A DNA stretch of 64,000 nucleotides from positions 992,001-1,056,000 of the forward strand of contig NZ_CP110396.1 of the NCBI RefSeq assembly GCF_029910215.1, in the 5' to 3' direction. The position numbers were made by a program, and so were the translations under genes. Of the stretch, positions 18,588 to 28,543 are shown piece after piece. Position 1 is the first letter of the stretch. Every line of letters starts with the position of its first letter. This DNA comes from Paraburkholderia sp. D15. Lineage in GTDB: Bacteria; Pseudomonadota; Gammaproteobacteria; Burkholderiales; Burkholderiaceae. The notes beneath the pieces are model-generated. The model was not told where the DNA came from. It did not search any database and worked only from the letters and a program-made list of their open reading frames with translations.

Positions 18588-19775
18588 TTAACCAACCGGC
18601 GGCACGCGCACCCATCCTTCCATCAACACACGCGCGCTGCGGCTCATGATCGCCTTCGTGACCGTCCACTCGCCGTCGCGCTCGCGTGCCTCGGCGCCCA
18701 CGCGCAACGTCCCCGACGGATGCCCGAACCGCACCGCCTCGCGCTCGCCGCCGCCGGCAGCCAGGTTCACCAGCGTGCCGGAAATCGCCGCGGCCGTGCC
18801 GATTGCAACTGCTGCCGTGCCCATCATCGCGTGATGCAGCTTGCCCATCGACATCGCGCGCACGAGCAGATCGACGTCTTTCGCGGCCACCGGCTTGCCG
18901 CTCGACGCGACGTAATCCGCCGGCTTCGCGACGAACGCCACCTTCGGCGTATGCTGCCGCGTCGCGATCTCGTCGAGCTGTTTGATCAGGCCCATGCGCA
19001 ACGCGCCGTGCGCGCGGATCGTCTCGAACATCGCGAGGGCTTTTTCATCGCTATTGATCGCGTCCTGCAACTCCGTGCCCTTGTAACCGATCGCTTCTGC
19101 TTCGATAAAAATGGTCGGAATGCCGGCATTGATCATGGTGGCCTTCAGCGTGCCGACGCCGGGCACGTCGAGGTCGTCCACCAGATTGCCGGTCGGGAAC
19201 ATCGAACCGCCACCGCCCTCTTCTTCCGCGGCCGGGTCCATGAATTCGAGCTGGACTTCCGCCGCCGGAAACGTCACGCCGTCGAGTTCGAAATCGCCGG
19301 TTTCCTGCACCACGCCATTCGTGATGGGCACGTGACCGATGATCGTCTTGCCGATATTGGCCTGCCAGATGCGCACGGTCGCCACGCCGTCGCGCGGAAT
19401 CCGGCCTGGGTCGACGAGTCCCGCGCCGATCGCAAACGGTCCCACCGCGGCGGAAAGATTGCCGCAATTGCCGCTCCAGTCGACGAACGCCTTATCGATC
19501 GACACCTGCCCGAACAGGTAATCCACGTCGTGATCGGGCCGCGTGCTTCTGGCGATGATCACCGTCTTGCTCGTGCTCGACGTCGCGCCGCCCATGCCGT
19601 CGATCTGCTTGCCATACGGATCGGGACTGCCGATCACGCGCATCAGCAACGCGTCGCGCGCGGCGCCGGGCACCTGCGCGGCCTCGGGCAGATCCTGCAG
19701 ACGAAAGAACACGCCCTTGCTGGTACCGCCGCGCATGTAAGTCGCCGGGATCTTGATCTGAGGGGAGTGAGTCAT
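18588..19775 (-). CDS. prpF: 2-methylaconitate cis-trans isomerase
   Basis: A 395-residue PrpF-family protein (THSPQIKIPATYMRGGTSKG at the start). PrpF isomerises the 2-methylaconitate released by AcnD so that it can be hydrated to 2-methylisocitrate in propionate catabolism. Conserved features visible are the MRGGTSKGVFF segment and DWSGNCGNLSAAVGPFA near residue 100, with the Cys typical of the DapF-like fold. ATG 19775 lies 14 bp after the acnD stop, so the two form one unit. Confidence 0.93.
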   Translation of the reverse strand: MTHSPQIKIPATYMRGGTSKGVFFRLQDLPEAAQVPGAARDALLMRVIGSPDPYGKQIDGMGGATSSTSKTVIIARSTRPDHDVDYLFGQVSIDKAFVDWSGNCGNLSAAVGPFAIGAGLVDPGRIPRDGVATVRIWQANIGKTIIGHVPITNGVVQETGDFELDGVTFPAAEVQLEFMDPAAEEEGGGGSMFPTGNLVDDLDVPGVGTLKATMINAGIPTIFIEAEAIGYKGTELQDAINSDEKALAMFETIRAHGALRMGLIKQLDEIATRQHTPKVAFVAKPADYVASSGKPVAAKDVDLLVRAMSMGKLHHAMMGTAAVAIGTAAAISGTLVNLAAGGGEREAVRFGHPSGTLRVGAEARERDGEWTVTKAIMSRSARVLMEGWVRVPPVG

Positions 19776-19789
19776 GACAGTATCCTTTT

Positions 19790-22387
19790 TCAGGCCGCGG
19801 CCTTCGACGATTCCAGAAAATCCTGCGCGAAGCGTTGCAGCACGCCGCCGGCTTCGTAGATGGACACCTCTTCGGCGGTATCGAGCCGGCACGTCACCGG
19901 CACCTCGACACGCTCGCCGTCGCGGCGCTGAATCACCAGGATCAAATCCGCACGCGGCTTACGTTCGCCGATCACATCGAAGGTTTCCGTTCCGTCGATA
20001 CCGAGCGTCAGCCGGTTCACGCCCGGCTTGAACTCCAGCGGCAACACGCCCATGCCGACGAGGTTCGTGCGGTGAATCCGCTCGAAGCCCTCGGCCACGA
20101 TCGCTTCCGCGCCGGCCAGACGCACACCCTTGGCCGCCCAGTCGCGCGACGACCCCTGACCATAGTCGGCCCCGGCGATCACGATCAGCGGCTGCTTGCG
20201 CTCCATGTACGTTTCGATCGCTTCCCACATCCGCGTGACCTTGCCTTCCGGCTCGATACGCGCGAGCGAACCCGCCTTGACCTTGCCGTCCTCGATCACC
20301 ATTTCGTTCTTCAACGTCGGGTTCGCGAAGGTCGCGCGTTGCGCGGTCAGGTGATCGCCTCGATGCGTCGCGTACGAATTGAAGTCCTCTTCCGGCAAGC
20401 CCATTTTCGCGAGGTATTCGCCCGACGCGCTGTCCGGCAGAATCGCATTCGACGGCGACAGGTGATCGGTCGTGATGTTGTCGCCCAGCACGGCGAGCGC
20501 ACGCATGCCCTTCAACGTGCGCTCGCCGGCCAGCGCGCCTTCCCAATACGGTGGGCGCCGGATGTACGTGCTCATCGGCCGCCAGTCGTACAGCGGATTC
20601 GCCTGCTCGCCGCTGTCCACCGAGACCGCGAACATCGGCTCGTACACCTTGCGGAATTGCTCGGGCTTCACGCTCGCGGCGACGATCGCGTCGATCTCCG
20701 CATCGCTCGGCCAGATGTCCTTCAGCGTGACGGCGTGACCATCGGCATCGATACCCAGCACGTCCTTCTCGATGTCGAAGCGGATCGTGCCCGCGATCGC
20801 ATACGCTACCACCAGCGGCGGCGATGCGAGAAACGCCTGCTTCGCGTACGGATGAATGCGGCCGTCGAAGTTGCGGTTGCCCGACAGCACGGCGGTCGCA
20901 TACAGATCGCGATCCACCACCTCTTTCTGAATGACTGGGTCCAGCGCGCCCGACATGCCGTTGCACGACGTGCACGCATACGCGACCACGCCGAAGCCGA
21001 GCTGCTCCAGTTCCGGCAGCAAGCCGGCCTCTTCGAGATACAACGTCACCGCCTTCGATCCCGGCGCCAGCGACGTTTTCGCCCACGGCTTGCGCGTCAG
21101 GCCGCGCCGGTTCGCGTTGCGTGCCAGCAGACCGGCGGCGATCATGTTGCGCGGATTGTTGGTGTTCGTGCAGCTCGTGATCGCGGCGATGATCACCGCG
21201 CCGTCCGGCATCAGACCCGGCTCGTTCTCGACCTTGCCGCTGATGCCGCGCGCCGCCAGATCCGCGACCGGCAAACGGCGATGCGGGTTCGACGGACCGG
21301 CCAGCGTGCGGACCACCGTCGACAGATCGAAGCTGAGCACGCGTTCGTACTCGGCCTGCTTCAGGCTGTCGGCCCACAGCCCCGTTTCCTTCGCATACGT
21401 CTCCACCAGTTTGACGAGTTCGTCGTCGCGGCCGGTCAGCTTCAGATATTTGATGGTCTGTTCGTCGATATAGAACATCGCGGCGGTCGCGCCGAATTCG
21501 GGCGCCATGTTGGCGATGGTCGCGCGATCGCCGAGCGTCAGACTCGCGGTGCCGGCGCCGTAGAACTCCAGGTACGCGCCGACCACTTTTTCCTTGCGCA
21601 GGAATTCCGTCAGCGAGAGCACCACGTCGGTCGCCGTGATGCCTTCGGCGGCCTTGCCCGTCAGTTCGACGCCGACGATATCCGGCAAGCGCATGTACGA
21701 CGCGCGGCCGAGCATCACGCTCTCCGCTTCGAGCCCGCCCACGCCGATCGCGATCACGCCGAGCGCGTCGACCATCGGCGTGTGCGAATCGGTGCCGACC
21801 AGCGTATCGGGAAACGCGACGCCGTCTTTCACCTGCACGACCGGGCTCATCCGTTCGAGATTGATCTGATGCAGGATGCCGTTGCCCGGCGGAATCACGT
21901 CGACGTTCTTGAACGCGCGCTTGGTCCAGTTGATGAAATCGAAGCGGTCTTCGTTGCGACGGTCTTCGATCGCGCGATTCTTCGCGAACGCGTCCGGATC
22001 GAAACCGCCGCATTCGACGGCCAGGGAATGGTCCACCACGAGCTGCGTCGGCACGACCGGGTTGACCATCGCGGGATCGCCGCCTTGTGCGGCGATGGCA
22101 TCGCGCAGACCGGCGAGATCGACCAGCGCGGTCTGACCGAGAATGTCGTGACACACCACGCGCGCGGGAAACCACGGAAAATCCAGCTCGCGTTTGCGTT
22201 CGATGATCTGTTTCAGCGACGCGTCCAGCGTCTCCGGATCGCAGCGCCGCACGAGGTTTTCGGCCAGCACGCGCGAGGTGTACGGCAGGCTGTCGTAAGC
22301 GCCGGGCTGGATCGCATCGACCGCGCCGCGCGTGTCGAAGAAGTCCAGCTGGGTACCGGGAAGGCGTTTGCGGTTGGCAGTATTCAT
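19790..22387 (-). CDS. acnD: Fe-S dependent 2-methylcitrate dehydratase
   Basis: An 865-residue aconitase-superfamily enzyme of the AcnD type. It dehydrates 2-methylcitrate to 2-methyl-trans-aconitate and works with PrpF in place of PrpD. The 4Fe-4S cysteines are in SCTNTNNPRN (near residue 404) and ACTSCNGMSG (near residue 474, two Cys). Gene order acnD-prpF is standard in Burkholderia. ATG 22387 gives MNTANRKRLPGTQLDFFDTR; an upstream in-frame extension is less likely. It is separated from prpC by 370 bp containing a terminator, so it probably has its own promoter. Confidence 0.93.
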   Translation of the reverse strand: MNTANRKRLPGTQLDFFDTRGAVDAIQPGAYDSLPYTSRVLAENLVRRCDPETLDASLKQIIERKRELDFPWFPARVVCHDILGQTALVDLAGLRDAIAAQGGDPAMVNPVVPTQLVVDHSLAVECGGFDPDAFAKNRAIEDRRNEDRFDFINWTKRAFKNVDVIPPGNGILHQINLERMSPVVQVKDGVAFPDTLVGTDSHTPMVDALGVIAIGVGGLEAESVMLGRASYMRLPDIVGVELTGKAAEGITATDVVLSLTEFLRKEKVVGAYLEFYGAGTASLTLGDRATIANMAPEFGATAAMFYIDEQTIKYLKLTGRDDELVKLVETYAKETGLWADSLKQAEYERVLSFDLSTVVRTLAGPSNPHRRLPVADLAARGISGKVENEPGLMPDGAVIIAAITSCTNTNNPRNMIAAGLLARNANRRGLTRKPWAKTSLAPGSKAVTLYLEEAGLLPELEQLGFGVVAYACTSCNGMSGALDPVIQKEVVDRDLYATAVLSGNRNFDGRIHPYAKQAFLASPPLVVAYAIAGTIRFDIEKDVLGIDADGHAVTLKDIWPSDAEIDAIVAASVKPEQFRKVYEPMFAVSVDSGEQANPLYDWRPMSTYIRRPPYWEGALAGERTLKGMRALAVLGDNITTDHLSPSNAILPDSASGEYLAKMGLPEEDFNSYATHRGDHLTAQRATFANPTLKNEMVIEDGKVKAGSLARIEPEGKVTRMWEAIETYMERKQPLIVIAGADYGQGSSRDWAAKGVRLAGAEAIVAEGFERIHRTNLVGMGVLPLEFKPGVNRLTLGIDGTETFDVIGERKPRADLILVIQRRDGERVEVPVTCRLDTAEEVSIYEAGGVLQRFAQDFLESSKAAA

Positions 22388-22566
22388 GGCGTAGGGACGA
22401 ACAGTAATGATCCGGGGACGACGGCGTGTGCCGGTCGCCATCCGCCGATCCTTGTTTTAGCGACGATTGGCGACGCCGGACCGGTCGGACAGTGTGTGTA
22501 GTTTAGCTCGCTGGAGCGGGCAAGCCGGCTGCTGGCCACGTGTTTCGCGGCGCGGCATGCCGCTGC

Positions 22567-22604
22567 AAAAAACGACCTTGGCTCGGGGTTCCGACGAGCC
22601 AAGG
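22567..22604 (-). terminator. Intrinsic terminator downstream of prpC
   Basis: Read on the minus strand, CCTTGGCTCG and CGAGCCAAGG form a perfect 10-bp stem with a 9-nt loop, followed by TCG and a run of six T. It lies about 150 bp beyond the prpC stop and 180 bp before acnD. The 22388-22757 gap has no gene; besides this hairpin it contains three copies of ACTCGC at about 10-bp spacing (22718-22746) just past prpC. Confidence 0.85.
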
Positions 22605-22757
22605 CCAAACTTCATTGCATCGCGCTCAAGAGACGCAATGGAGGAGAAAACCCGACTGCTTCGACGCTGAAGCGCCGAAGCGCCGAAGCGTCCAACGGCA
22701 AGATCGAATCGCTTGCGACTCGCCTGTGACTCGCTTATGACTCGCTTGCAAAGCGAC

Positions 22758-23927
22758 TCACACGCGCTTCGCGAGCGGCACGAACGGCAGATCGTCCGGA
22801 CCCGTGTAATTCGCGCTCGGACGAATGATCTTGTTGTCGATGCGCTGCTCGATGATGTGCGCGCTCCAGCCGGCCGTGCGGGCAATCACGAACAGCGGCG
22901 TGAACATCGCCGTCGGCACGCCCATCATGTGATACGACACCGCGCTGAACCAGTCCAGATTCGGGAACATCTTCTTCGCTTCCCACATCACCGACTCCAG
23001 CCGCTCGGCGATGCTGAACAGCCTGGTGTTGCCCGCTTCCTTCGAAAGCTTCTTCGCGATCTCCTTGATGACCTTGTTGCGCGGGTCCGAGATCGTGTAC
23101 ACCGGGTGACCGAAACCGATCACCACTTCCTTGTTCTCCACTCGCCTGCGGATGTCCGCCTCGGCCTCGTCCGGCGTCTGGTAGCGCGACTGGATCTCGA
23201 ACGCGACCTCGTTCGCGCCGCCGTGCTTCGGGCCGCGCAGCGCGCCGATCGCGCCGGTGATCGCCGAATAGATGTCCGAGCCCGTGCCCGCGATCACGCG
23301 GCCCGTGAAGGTCGACGCGTTGAATTCGTGCTCGGCGTACAGATTCAGTGACACGTGCATCGCGTCGACCCACGATTTCGACGGCTCCACACCGTGCAGC
23401 AGATGCAGGAAATGGCCGCCGATCGAATCGTCGTCGGTTTCCACCTCGATGCGCTTGCCGTTGTGCGAGTAGTGATACCAGTAGAGCAGCATCGAGCCGA
23501 GCGAGGCCATCAGCTTGTCGGCGATGTCGCGTGCGCCCGGCAGGTTGTGGTCGTCCTTCTCCGGCAGCACGGTGCCGAGCACCGAGACGCCGGTGCGCAT
23601 CACGTCCATCGGGTGCGCGGCGGCGGGAATCCATTCGAGCGCGGCTTTGACGTTCGCGGGCAGGCCACGCATGCCCTTGAGTCTGGTCTTGTAAGCGGTG
23701 AGTTCGGCCTGCGTCGGCAGTTTCTCGTGGACCAGCAGATAGGCGATCTCCTCGAATTCGCACGCGCCGGCGATGTCGAGAATGTCGTAGCCGCGGTAAT
23801 GCAGATCGTTGCCGGTCTTGCCGACCGTGCACAGCGCGGTGTTGCCCGCGGTCACGCCCGACAGGGCGACCGACTTCTTCGGCTTGAATGCGCCTGCGGC
23901 CGGCGTGGTGTTATCTGCTTCGCTCAT
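22758..23927 (-). CDS. prpC: 2-methylcitrate synthase
   Basis: A 389-residue citrate synthase-family protein that condenses propionyl-CoA with oxaloacetate. Catalytic residues of the family are visible in GPKHGGANE (His near 235), GFGHPVYT (His near 274) and [11 protein letters not shown] (Asp near 325). The gene is divergent from prpR. Its promoter region carries a sigma-54 element 52 bp upstream of the ATG and PrpR-like repeats beyond that. A downstream terminator suggests it is largely monocistronic. Confidence 0.94.
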   Translation of the reverse strand: MSEADNTTPAAGAFKPKKSVALSGVTAGNTALCTVGKTGNDLHYRGYDILDIAGACEFEEIAYLLVHEKLPTQAELTAYKTRLKGMRGLPANVKAALEWIPAAAHPMDVMRTGVSVLGTVLPEKDDHNLPGARDIADKLMASLGSMLLYWYHYSHNGKRIEVETDDDSIGGHFLHLLHGVEPSKSWVDAMHVSLNLYAEHEFNASTFTGRVIAGTGSDIYSAITGAIGALRGPKHGGANEVAFEIQSRYQTPDEAEADIRRRVENKEVVIGFGHPVYTISDPRNKVIKEIAKKLSKEAGNTRLFSIAERLESVMWEAKKMFPNLDWFSAVSYHMMGVPTAMFTPLFVIARTAGWSAHIIEQRIDNKIIRPSANYTGPDDLPFVPLAKRV

Positions 23928-23978
23928 GAGTTCGTCTCCAGATGCATGGGGGGCGTTGTGTTCGATCGCCGCTTGAAA

Positions 23979-23994
23979 CGCAAAGAATGGGCCA
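23979..23994 (-). promoter_or_regulatory. Sigma-54 (-24/-12) promoter of prpC
   Basis: On the minus strand TGGCCCATTCTTTGCG matches the consensus TGGCAC-N5-TTGC closely, with the invariant GG and GC at exact spacing. It is about 52 bp upstream of the prpC ATG. Sigma-54 control fits the adjacent PrpR, which is a sigma-54-dependent activator. Confidence 0.85.
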
Positions 23995-24062
23995 GCTTGA
24001 CTACGTCACGCTAAGTGTCTGATTTGACGGGGAAACCGCTGCCGCTAGCGCGTCGCCGCGAA

Positions 24063-24091
24063 TTTCACAAATGAAACTGAAATTTCACAAA
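24063..24091. promoter_or_regulatory. Candidate PrpR upstream activating sites
   Basis: TTTCA-CAAA-TGAAA (24063-24076) is a perfect inverted repeat. TTTCACAAA recurs at 24083-24091, 20 bp further on, about two helical turns. The cluster lies 70-110 bp upstream of the sigma-54 promoter of prpC and 70 bp before prpR, the expected place for an activator site shared by both genes. Confidence 0.7.
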
Positions 24092-24159
24092 CGGAATTCC
24101 CGGCGCATAATAGGCGCACTCTTTAGCCGCACTCTTCGAATCCCCACGAGCCGTCCATC

Positions 24160-26166
24160 TTGAGCACACCGCTTTTCGAACCGGGCCAGCGTCCCCGCAT
24201 CTGGGCGCTCAGCATCAGCCGTCTGCGCGATCTGTTTTTCGACATCGCCGGCGAGTATGTGGAACGCGCGGATCTGCGCATCGTGTCGCACGGTTTCGAA
24301 GACGCGGTCCGCGAAATCGAAGCCGCCGGCGCGAATCGTCCCGACGTCGTGATCGCGGGCGGTTCGAACGGCGCGTATCTGAAGACGCGCGTGTCCGTGC
24401 CCGTCGTGCAGATCAGTCCGACCGGTTTCGACGTGATGCACGCGCTGTCCCGCGCGCGGCGCGACGGCGCGAAGGTCGCGCTCGTCACACACGGCGATGC
24501 GCCGGACGAAGTGCGGCGCTTCGTGATCGCGTATGCGCTCGACGTCACGCTCGCGTCGTACCAGTCCGCGCAGGATGCCGAGAGCGTGGTGCTCGATCTG
24601 CGCGATCGCGGCATCGACATGCTGGTCGGTCCAGGTCTCGTCACCGATCTCGCGGCGAATGCCGGCATGGGCGCGGTGTTTCTCTACTCGCGCGCGTCGA
24701 TCCGCGCGGCCTTCGACACCGCGCTCGAAGTCGCGCAAGCCACGCGGCGCGAAACGGTGCGTCGTCAGCGGCTGGACAATCTGCTGCAGCATCTGCGCGA
24801 CGGCGTCGTCGCGCTCGACGCGCAAGGCCGCGTCGAAGCGATGAATCAACGTCTCGCCACACTGCTCGGCGTCGATGCCGCACGCGCGGTCGGCCGCGCC
24901 CTGCTCGAGCTCGCGCCCGATCTCGCGGGCAGCCTGCCCGACGCGGACGGCGACGCGTTCTGCACGGTACGCGGCGCGAGCTACGTCGTGCATCGCGGAC
25001 CGCTCGCGAGCGGCGGTGCCGCGGCGGGCGCCGTGCTGACGTTTCAGGAATCGCGCGCGGTCGAACGCCTCGACCGGACCTTGCGTGCGCGGCAACGCGT
25101 GCAGCAGTTCAGCGCGCGTTACCGGCTCGACGATATCGTCGGCGCGTCCGCTTCGATCGAACGGGTGCGTACCCTGGTGCGGCGTTACGCGCGTTCCGAT
25201 GCGACCGTGTTGATCCTCGGCGAAAGCGGCACCGGCAAGGAAATGGTCGCGCAGAGCATGCATCAGTTGAGCGCGCGGCGCGATTTCGCGTTCGTCGCAA
25301 TCAATTGCGGCGCGTTTCCCGAGGCGCTGCTGGAAAGCGAGCTGTTCGGTTACGAAGAAGGCGCGTTCACCGGCGCACGCAAGGGCGGCAAGGCGGGGCT
25401 GATCGAAGTCGCGCATCGCGGCACCTTGTTTCTCGATGAAATCGGTGAAATGCCGCTGTCATTGCAAAGCCGGCTGCTGCGCGTATTGCAGGAGCGCGAG
25501 GTGGTTCGGCTCGGATCGACCGAGCCGACGCGGGTCGATATCCGCGTGGTCGCGGCGACGCATCGCGCGTTGACCGAGGGTATCGAGGCGGGGCGCTTTC
25601 GCGCGGATCTGTATTACCGGCTCAACATTCTGAGCATCGCGCTGCCGGCGCTGCGCGAACGCGCGAGCGACCTGTTGCCGCTCGCGGTCGAACTGCTGTT
25701 GCAGGCCGCGTCGCGCGAACCGAGGCTCGCCGCGCGTTTGCCGGATGCCGCCGCCGCCGAGCGCGTGCTCGCGGGTTGGGCGGAACCGCTGCGCCGCTAC
25801 GCGTGGCCCGGCAACGTGCGGGAACTGCAAAACGTGATCGAACGGCTGGCGGTGGAACTCGCCGATGCCGATACGGACAGGGACGCGGACACGATGACCC
25901 TGAGCGACGGCGCGAACGATGCCGCCGTGTCGCGCGAAATACTGCGCAGCGTCGCGCCCGAAATCATGATGCAAGCACCGGCGCAACCGCCCACGACACC
26001 TCGCGCAAAGCAGGCCGCGCTGACGCTGCGCGAACGCAGCCGTCACGTGGAAGCCGACGAAATCCGCGCCGCCCTTGCCGCGCACGACGGCGATCGCGAC
26101 GCGGTGTGCGCGGCGCTCGGCATCAGCAAGACGACGCTGTGGCGCAAGTTGAATGCGGGGCGGTAA
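24160..26166 (+). CDS. prpR: Sigma-54-dependent propionate catabolism activator
   Basis: A 668-residue enhancer-binding protein. It has an N-terminal PrpR_N sensory domain (about residues 15-195), probably binding 2-methylcitrate, a PAS-like region (about 205-290), an AAA+ core with Walker A GESGTGKE (near 352), the sigma-54 contact loop GAFTGA (near 402) and Walker B TLFLDEIGE, and a C-terminal Fis-type HTH (ICALGISKTTLWRKL-like end). The start is a TTG at 24160; no better ATG or GTG gives the complete domain. The linker before the HTH (about 560-620) is long and Ala/Asp-rich. It faces prpC. Confidence 0.92.
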   Translation: MSTPLFEPGQRPRIWALSISRLRDLFFDIAGEYVERADLRIVSHGFEDAVREIEAAGANRPDVVIAGGSNGAYLKTRVSVPVVQISPTGFDVMHALSRARRDGAKVALVTHGDAPDEVRRFVIAYALDVTLASYQSAQDAESVVLDLRDRGIDMLVGPGLVTDLAANAGMGAVFLYSRASIRAAFDTALEVAQATRRETVRRQRLDNLLQHLRDGVVALDAQGRVEAMNQRLATLLGVDAARAVGRALLELAPDLAGSLPDADGDAFCTVRGASYVVHRGPLASGGAAAGAVLTFQESRAVERLDRTLRARQRVQQFSARYRLDDIVGASASIERVRTLVRRYARSDATVLILGESGTGKEMVAQSMHQLSARRDFAFVAINCGAFPEALLESELFGYEEGAFTGARKGGKAGLIEVAHRGTLFLDEIGEMPLSLQSRLLRVLQEREVVRLGSTEPTRVDIRVVAATHRALTEGIEAGRFRADLYYRLNILSIALPALRERASDLLPLAVELLLQAASREPRLAARLPDAAAAERVLAGWAEPLRRYAWPGNVRELQNVIERLAVELADADTDRDADTMTLSDGANDAAVSREILRSVAPEIMMQAPAQPPTTPRAKQAALTLRERSRHVEADEIRAALAAHDGDRDAVCAALGISKTTLWRKLNAGR

Positions 26167-26348
26167 GGCGCCGCGATGCATGTGGAAGCGTGTTTTGGTG
26201 AATTCGGCGCGTTACTGAAGCCGACCATTCGCACCCGGCAGGACTAGAATCGACCGGAACGAAAAACCTCACAGCCCCGAACGAGGGCAGAACGAGGACA
26301 GAGCGAAGGTCGAAAGAAGCTCGAACGCCCCACCCAAGGAGCAGCACC

Positions 26349-27431
26349 ATGTCGAAGAAATATCGGATCGCGATCATTCCCGGCGACGGCATCGGCGTCG
26401 AAGTCATGCCCGAGGCGTTGCGCGTGCTGGACGTCGTGAAGGCCCGCTTCGGACTCGAACTCGACTACCAGCACATCGAATGGGCGAGCTGCGCGTATTA
26501 CGAAAAGCACGGCAAGATGATGCCGGACGACTGGAAGACGCAACTGCAATCCGTCGACGCGATTCTGTTCGGCGCGGTCGGCTGGCCCGACACCGTGCCG
26601 GATCATATTTCGCTGTGGGGTTCGCTGCTGAAATTCCGCCGCGAGTTCGATCAGTACATCAACCTGCGCCCCGCGCGTCTGTTCGCGGGTGTGCCCTCGC
26701 CGCTCGCGGGACGCAAGGCCGGCGATATCGACTTCTGGATCGTGCGTGAGAACACGGAAGGCGAATATTCGTCGGTAGGCGGTGTAATGTTCGAGGGCAC
26801 CGAGCGCGAATTCGTGCTGCAGGAATCGGTGTTCACGCGGCACGGCAGCGAGCGCGTGCTGAAGTTCGCGTTCGATCTCGCGCAGCGCCGCGAGCGCAAG
26901 AAGATCACGGTCGCCACCAAGAGCAACGGTATCGCGATCAGCATGCCGTGGTGGGACAAAGTCGCGGCCGGCATCGCCGCGCAGTACCCGGACGTGACGT
27001 GGGACAAGCAGCATATCGACATTCTCTGCGCGCGCTTCGTGCTCAACCCCGACCGCTTCGACGTGGTGGTGGCCACCAATCTGTTCGGCGACATCCTGTC
27101 CGATCTCGGGCCGGCCTGCACCGGCACGATCGGCCTCGCGCCGTCGGCCAACATGAATCCCGACCGCAAGTTTCCGTCGCTGTTCGAGCCGGTGCATGGC
27201 TCGGCGCCGGATATTGCCGGCAGGAATATCGCCAATCCGATCGCGATGATCTGGTCGGCCGCGATGATGCTCGACTTCCTCGGCAATCACACCGGCAAGG
27301 AGCGCGACGCGCACGACGCGATTCTCGCGGCCATCGAGGCGACCCTCGTACAAGGTCCGCATACCGGCGATCTCGGCGGCCGCGCGACCACCACGGAAGT
27401 CGGCGAAGCCATCGCGGCGAAACTCGGCTGA
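26349..27431 (+). CDS. Tartrate dehydrogenase/decarboxylase or D-malate dehydrogenase
   Basis: A 360-residue isocitrate/isopropylmalate dehydrogenase-family enzyme (MSKKYRIAIIPGDGIGVEVM). FWIVRENTEGEYSSVGG is characteristic of the tartrate/D-malate dehydrogenase branch, as is the metal-binding NLFGDILSDLGPA. It would oxidise and often decarboxylate tartrate or D-malate with NAD+. AAGGAG lies just upstream of the ATG. It starts a plus-strand run with the next two genes. Confidence 0.87.
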   Translation: MSKKYRIAIIPGDGIGVEVMPEALRVLDVVKARFGLELDYQHIEWASCAYYEKHGKMMPDDWKTQLQSVDAILFGAVGWPDTVPDHISLWGSLLKFRREFDQYINLRPARLFAGVPSPLAGRKAGDIDFWIVRENTEGEYSSVGGVMFEGTEREFVLQESVFTRHGSERVLKFAFDLAQRRERKKITVATKSNGIAISMPWWDKVAAGIAAQYPDVTWDKQHIDILCARFVLNPDRFDVVVATNLFGDILSDLGPACTGTIGLAPSANMNPDRKFPSLFEPVHGSAPDIAGRNIANPIAMIWSAAMMLDFLGNHTGKERDAHDAILAAIEATLVQGPHTGDLGGRATTTEVGEAIAAKLG

Positions 27432-27482
27432 GACCAAACCCCACCCGGCTGAGGCCGCCCCACATCACCAGGACACGTCAGC

Positions 27483-28472
27483 ATGAGCACCTCCGCCTAT
27501 CCCATCGAAGTCCACTTCCCCGATATTTCCGTTCACCGGCAATCGGCGTCCGGCATCGACTACGTGCACACGTTCGACTCCGGCGCGCCCGGCCCTCACG
27601 TGATGATCAACGCGCTCACGCACGGCAACGAAGTGTGCGGCGCGATCGTGGTCGATGAACTGCTGAAGCGCGCGCTGCGGCCCAGGCGCGGACGTCTCAC
27701 GCTGAGCTTCGCGAACGTCGCGGCTTATCGAAGCTTCGATCCCGCGAAACCCGACGCCGCGCGCTTCGTCGATCAGGACTTCAACCGCGTGTGGACCGCC
27801 GCGACGCTCGACGACGCCGCTCGCACGTCCAGCGAACTCGTGCGCGCACGCGAGATGCGTCCGGTCGTCGACAGCGTCGATCTGCTGCTCGACCTGCATT
27901 CGATGCACGAAAAAAGCAAACCGCTGATCGTCGCGGGACCGCTGGCCAAGGGCAGCGAACTGGCGACGCAACTCGGCACGCCCGCCACGGTGATCTGCGA
28001 CGAAGGTCATCCGGAAGGCCGGCGCATGCGCGACTACGAGGGCTTCGGCGATCCGTCGAGCCCGAAGAACGCGTTGCTGATCGAATGCGGACAGCACTGG
28101 GAACGTAGCGCAGTCGACGTGGCGCGCGACACCACCGCGCGCTTCCTGCTGCTGGCCGGCGTAGTCGACGCAACGGATCTTCCCGGCGATTGGATCGCAC
28201 CGCTCCCGGCCACGCAACACATCGTGCGCGTGACGCAACCGGTGGTCGCGACCAGCATGGACTTCCGCTTCGCGTCGGCGTACACCGGCCTGGAGATTCT
28301 CGACAACGCCGGCACGGTGATCGGCTGGTCGAACGGCGAACCGGTGGTCACGCCGTACGACGACTGCATGCTCGTCATGCCGTCGCTGCGTCAACTGCGG
28401 CCGGGCGTGACAGTCGTGCGGCTCGGCAAGGTCGAGCGGACCGTCACGCGCAAAGACACGCCGGCCGACTAG
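27483..28472 (+). CDS. Succinylglutamate desuccinylase/aspartoacylase-family zinc hydrolase
   Basis: A 329-residue M14-like deacylase. Zinc ligands expected for the family are H47 and E50 in NALTHGNEVCG and a His in LLDLHSMHEKS (near residue 140); VGFDEGH-type segments are replaced by VICDEGHPEGRR. It is about the length of AstE/AspA enzymes, which remove acyl groups from N-acyl amino acids. It lies 51 bp after the dehydrogenase and 71 bp before an MFS gene, so a catabolic operon is likely. The substrate is unknown. Confidence 0.78.
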   Translation: MSTSAYPIEVHFPDISVHRQSASGIDYVHTFDSGAPGPHVMINALTHGNEVCGAIVVDELLKRALRPRRGRLTLSFANVAAYRSFDPAKPDAARFVDQDFNRVWTAATLDDAARTSSELVRAREMRPVVDSVDLLLDLHSMHEKSKPLIVAGPLAKGSELATQLGTPATVICDEGHPEGRRMRDYEGFGDPSSPKNALLIECGQHWERSAVDVARDTTARFLLLAGVVDATDLPGDWIAPLPATQHIVRVTQPVVATSMDFRFASAYTGLEILDNAGTVIGWSNGEPVVTPYDDCMLVMPSLRQLRPGVTVVRLGKVERTVTRKDTPAD

Positions 28473-28543
28473 ATCGGTCGCACGATTAAAAAATCGCTCG
28501 TCACGTCGCGAGCCTTTTCGTATTCCGCTGAGAGGAGACACTC

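Noticed and set aside
19835..22501. Very long open frame antisense to acnD
   Set aside because: Its composition (Arg/His-rich, no domain) is that of an antisense shadow of a high-GC gene; acnD on the other strand is unmistakable.
24085..25416. Long minus-strand open frame under prpR
   Set aside because: prpR shows clear sigma-54 activator motifs in the opposite strand; the antisense frame has none.
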